Source: JANMCE01 sp963791625 (GTDB lineage Bacteria > Actinomycetota > Acidimicrobiia > Acidimicrobiales > Ilumatobacteraceae). Taken from it: 64,000 bases of DNA. The stretch is from positions 992,001 through 1,056,000 of the forward strand of contig CAWBTA010000006.1 of NCBI GenBank assembly GCA_963791625.1. The letters run 5' to 3'. The position numbers were made by a program, and so were the translations under genes. This document shows, piece after piece, positions 62,523 to 64,000 of this stretch. Within the stretch, counting starts at the first letter, position 1, and each line of letters opens with the position of its first letter. The notes beneath the pieces are model-generated. The model ran no database searches and was not told the origin of the DNA. It saw only the letters and a list, made by a program, of their open reading frames with translations.

Positions 62523-62587
62523 AGCACCAGGTGGTGTGTCCGTAGCCTGGCGTCTGGAAGCGCAGCTGATCGAGAGGTCGCTCAGGC

Positions 62588-63706
62588 ATGACGTTCGTCG
62601 AACTGATCGCTCAGAACCTTCGGAGCCGGTTGGCCCGATCGATTCTGACCGGTGTCGCGGTCGCTGTCGGCATCATGACGGTCGTCGCGCTCGGTGTGCT
62701 GACGTTCAGTCTGAAACAGACCGCCACGTCGATTCTCCGCACCGGACGCGCCGATTTCAGCATCGCCCAAAAGGGCGTGTCCGATCTGCTCTACAGCGCC
62801 GTCGATGCCAGCGATCTGGAGCGAACCCGTTCCCACCCGGAGGTTGAGAGCGCGATCGGCGTGCTCGTCGCCACCACCGATCTCGACAGCCGTCATCCGC
62901 TGTTCCTGAAGCTTGGAGTGGAGCCGGAGGCTCTTGGTGAGTTCGGCGTGAACGTCGTGAAAGGCGTGCCCTACGAGGCGCGCGCGAAGACGGAAATCAT
63001 GCTGGGCTACCGGGCCGCTGCAGATCTGGGCAAGAACGTCGGTGACGACTTCGCAATAGGCGACACGACGTATCGGGTCGTCGGCATCTTCTCCACCGGC
63101 CAGGTGTTCGGCGACTCCGCCGCCATGCTGCCGCTTTCGACGCTGCAGGCCGAAGAGCGCAAGGCCGGGTCGATGACCCTGATCTTCGTCCGCACCAAAC
63201 CAGGGGTCGACATCGACCAACTTCGCGCCAGACTGGACAGCGAAAGCCCCCAGTTGGCCACCGTTCGCACGCAGTCGGACTTTGGCCGGGTCGACCGGAA
63301 TCTTGTGTTGATCAACGCCGCCAACCTCGGTGGCTCGATCCTCGCCCTCACCGTCGGTGCCATCGGGGTGATGAACACGACGCTGCTGTCGTTCTTCGAG
63401 CGGATCCGCGAATTCGGCGTCTTGCGCGCGGTTGGATGGACGAGGCGCCGGGTGCTGGCACTGGTGCTGGGCGAGGCGTTCGTTGTCAGCCTGGTCGGTG
63501 CGATGATCGGCGTTGCATTCGGACTCGTCGCCATCAAGCTGTTGGAACAGGTCCCCGAGCTGACCGGCGTCTTCCGGCCCGTTCTGTCCGCTGGGGTCTT
63601 CTGGCGAGCGCTCGGCTTCGCCGGCCTGATGACCCTCATCGGCGCACTGTGGCCCGCCGCGAAAGCTGCCCGTCTCAGCCCCTTGGCGGCGATTCGCTAT
63701 GAGTAA
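62588..63706 (+). CDS. FtsX/MacB-type ABC transporter permease
   Basis: The 372-residue product has one N-terminal helix (about 18-42), a MacB-type extracytoplasmic domain (about 45-240), and three C-terminal helices with the FtsX signature R-I-R-E-F-G-V-L-R-A-V-G-W. It is a single-FtsX-block permease, unlike the duplicated one at 21893. The ATPase gene overlaps the last 8 nt. A DosR-like palindrome lies 69 nt upstream. Confidence 0.87.
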   Translation: MTFVELIAQNLRSRLARSILTGVAVAVGIMTVVALGVLTFSLKQTATSILRTGRADFSIAQKGVSDLLYSAVDASDLERTRSHPEVESAIGVLVATTDLDSRHPLFLKLGVEPEALGEFGVNVVKGVPYEARAKTEIMLGYRAAADLGKNVGDDFAIGDTTYRVVGIFSTGQVFGDSAAMLPLSTLQAEERKAGSMTLIFVRTKPGVDIDQLRARLDSESPQLATVRTQSDFGRVDRNLVLINAANLGGSILALTVGAIGVMNTTLLSFFERIREFGVLRAVGWTRRRVLALVLGEAFVVSLVGAMIGVAFGLVAIKLLEQVPELTGVFRPVLSAGVFWRALGFAGLMTLIGALWPAAKAARLSPLAAIRYE

Positions 63707-64000
63707 CACTCCGGTCATCATCGTGCGTGGCCTGGTGAAGGAATTCGACAACGGCCGGGTGCGAGCACTCAACGGCGTTGACCTCACGGTCGCGCCAGGT
63801 GAGTTCGTCGCAATTTCGGGGCCCTCCGGCTGTGGCAAATCCACGCTGATGCATCTCCTCGCAGCGCTCGACAGTCCGACGTCCGGCTCCGTCGTGGTCA
63901 ACGGTGCGTCACTGGCCGATGACAGACACCTTGATCGCTACCGACGCGAACAGATCGGCCTTGTCTTCCAACTCCACAACCTGCTGCCGAATCTCACCGC
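63699..64000 (+). CDS. ABC transporter ATP-binding protein, cut by window end
   Basis: The first 100 codons are visible from ATG 63699: A-L-N-G-V-D-L-T-V-A-P-G-E-F-V-A, Walker A G-P-S-G-C-G-K-S-T, then I-G-L-V-F-Q-L-H-N-L-L-P. This fits the MacB/LolD-type ATPase that pairs with the upstream permease. The start overlaps that permease by 8 nt. Signature and Walker B motifs lie beyond the window. Confidence 0.88.
   Translation, partial: MSNTPVIIVRGLVKEFDNGRVRALNGVDLTVAPGEFVAISGPSGCGKSTLMHLLAALDSPTSGSVVVNGASLADDRHLDRYRREQIGLVFQLHNLLPNLT

Overview
The window is dense, high-GC actinobacterial DNA. The class is probably Acidimicrobiia or a close relative. This is inference from gene content: secreted proteins with Thr/Ala/Pro-rich linkers, 'ARLLDTR' repeat proteins, mycothiol-type DinB enzymes, an LPKTG-anchored protein, and very tight operons with ATGA/GTGA overlaps. 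I saw no rRNA, tRNA, CRISPR array or insertion sequence, and no gap over about 300 bp lacks a gene.

Layout. 1-9.2 kb: a D-2-hydroxyacid dehydrogenase (cut by the window edge) with pfkB, an acyl-CoA synthetase, a DUF4389 membrane protein, and a simple-sugar ABC transporter operon ending in a GAF/DHp kinase that lacks its ATPase domain. 9.4-10.9 kb: universal stress protein, DksA/TraR zinc finger and a small acidic protein. 17.9 down to 10.9 kb: an eight-gene minus-strand operon (AhpD-like, AcsA, 2-oxoacid dehydrogenase E1alpha/E1beta/E2, acyl carrier protein, DUF333 lipoprotein, MFS). 20.8 down to 18 kb: a four-domain universal stress protein and a frame-disrupted baeRF-type protein. 21-30 kb: MacB-type and drug-type ABC exporters with small membrane proteins. 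30-34 kb: an acidic protein, a cupredoxin with a SHOCT protein, and a sulfide operon (SQR, TusE/DsrC-like, DsrE-like). 34-42 kb: SIMPL lipoprotein, SulP transporter, a large RCC1/DTR-repeat secreted protein, ArsR-SRPBCC, and small enzymes. 42.3-48.2 kb: a group 3b [NiFe]-hydrogenase operon (hyhB, cNMP-fold protein, hyhG, hyhS, hyhL, maturation protease, MDR reductase). 48.3-50.2 kb: a complete PAS-PAS-GAF DevS-like kinase. 50.4-64 kb: FtsH, hemolysin-III, PRTase-hydrolase fusion, MMPL transporter, haem-binding protein, P-type ATPase and another ABC exporter.

The unifying signal is a recurring intergenic palindrome close to the mycobacterial DosR/DevR box, roughly RGGAC(C/T)TTNG(T/G)CCC. It precedes genes whose families are classic DosR-regulon members: universal stress proteins, pfkB, hyh hydrogenase, a PRTase-hydrolase like Rv0571c and a P-type ATPase region. 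The boxes fall mainly in two distance classes, 35-37 nt upstream of the start codon (apparently leaderless) and about 70-80 nt upstream. The window therefore looks like a clustered dormancy/hypoxia island linking hydrogen, sulfide, acetyl-CoA and proteostasis functions. No response regulator is encoded here.

Caveat: five loci (baeRF-type gene, arsR-type gene, hyhS, hyhL three times, LPKTG protein) carry reading-frame breaks, and every break is restored by removing one base, usually from a 2-3 nt homopolymer. Either the assembly has insertion-type errors or these genes are recently inactivated.
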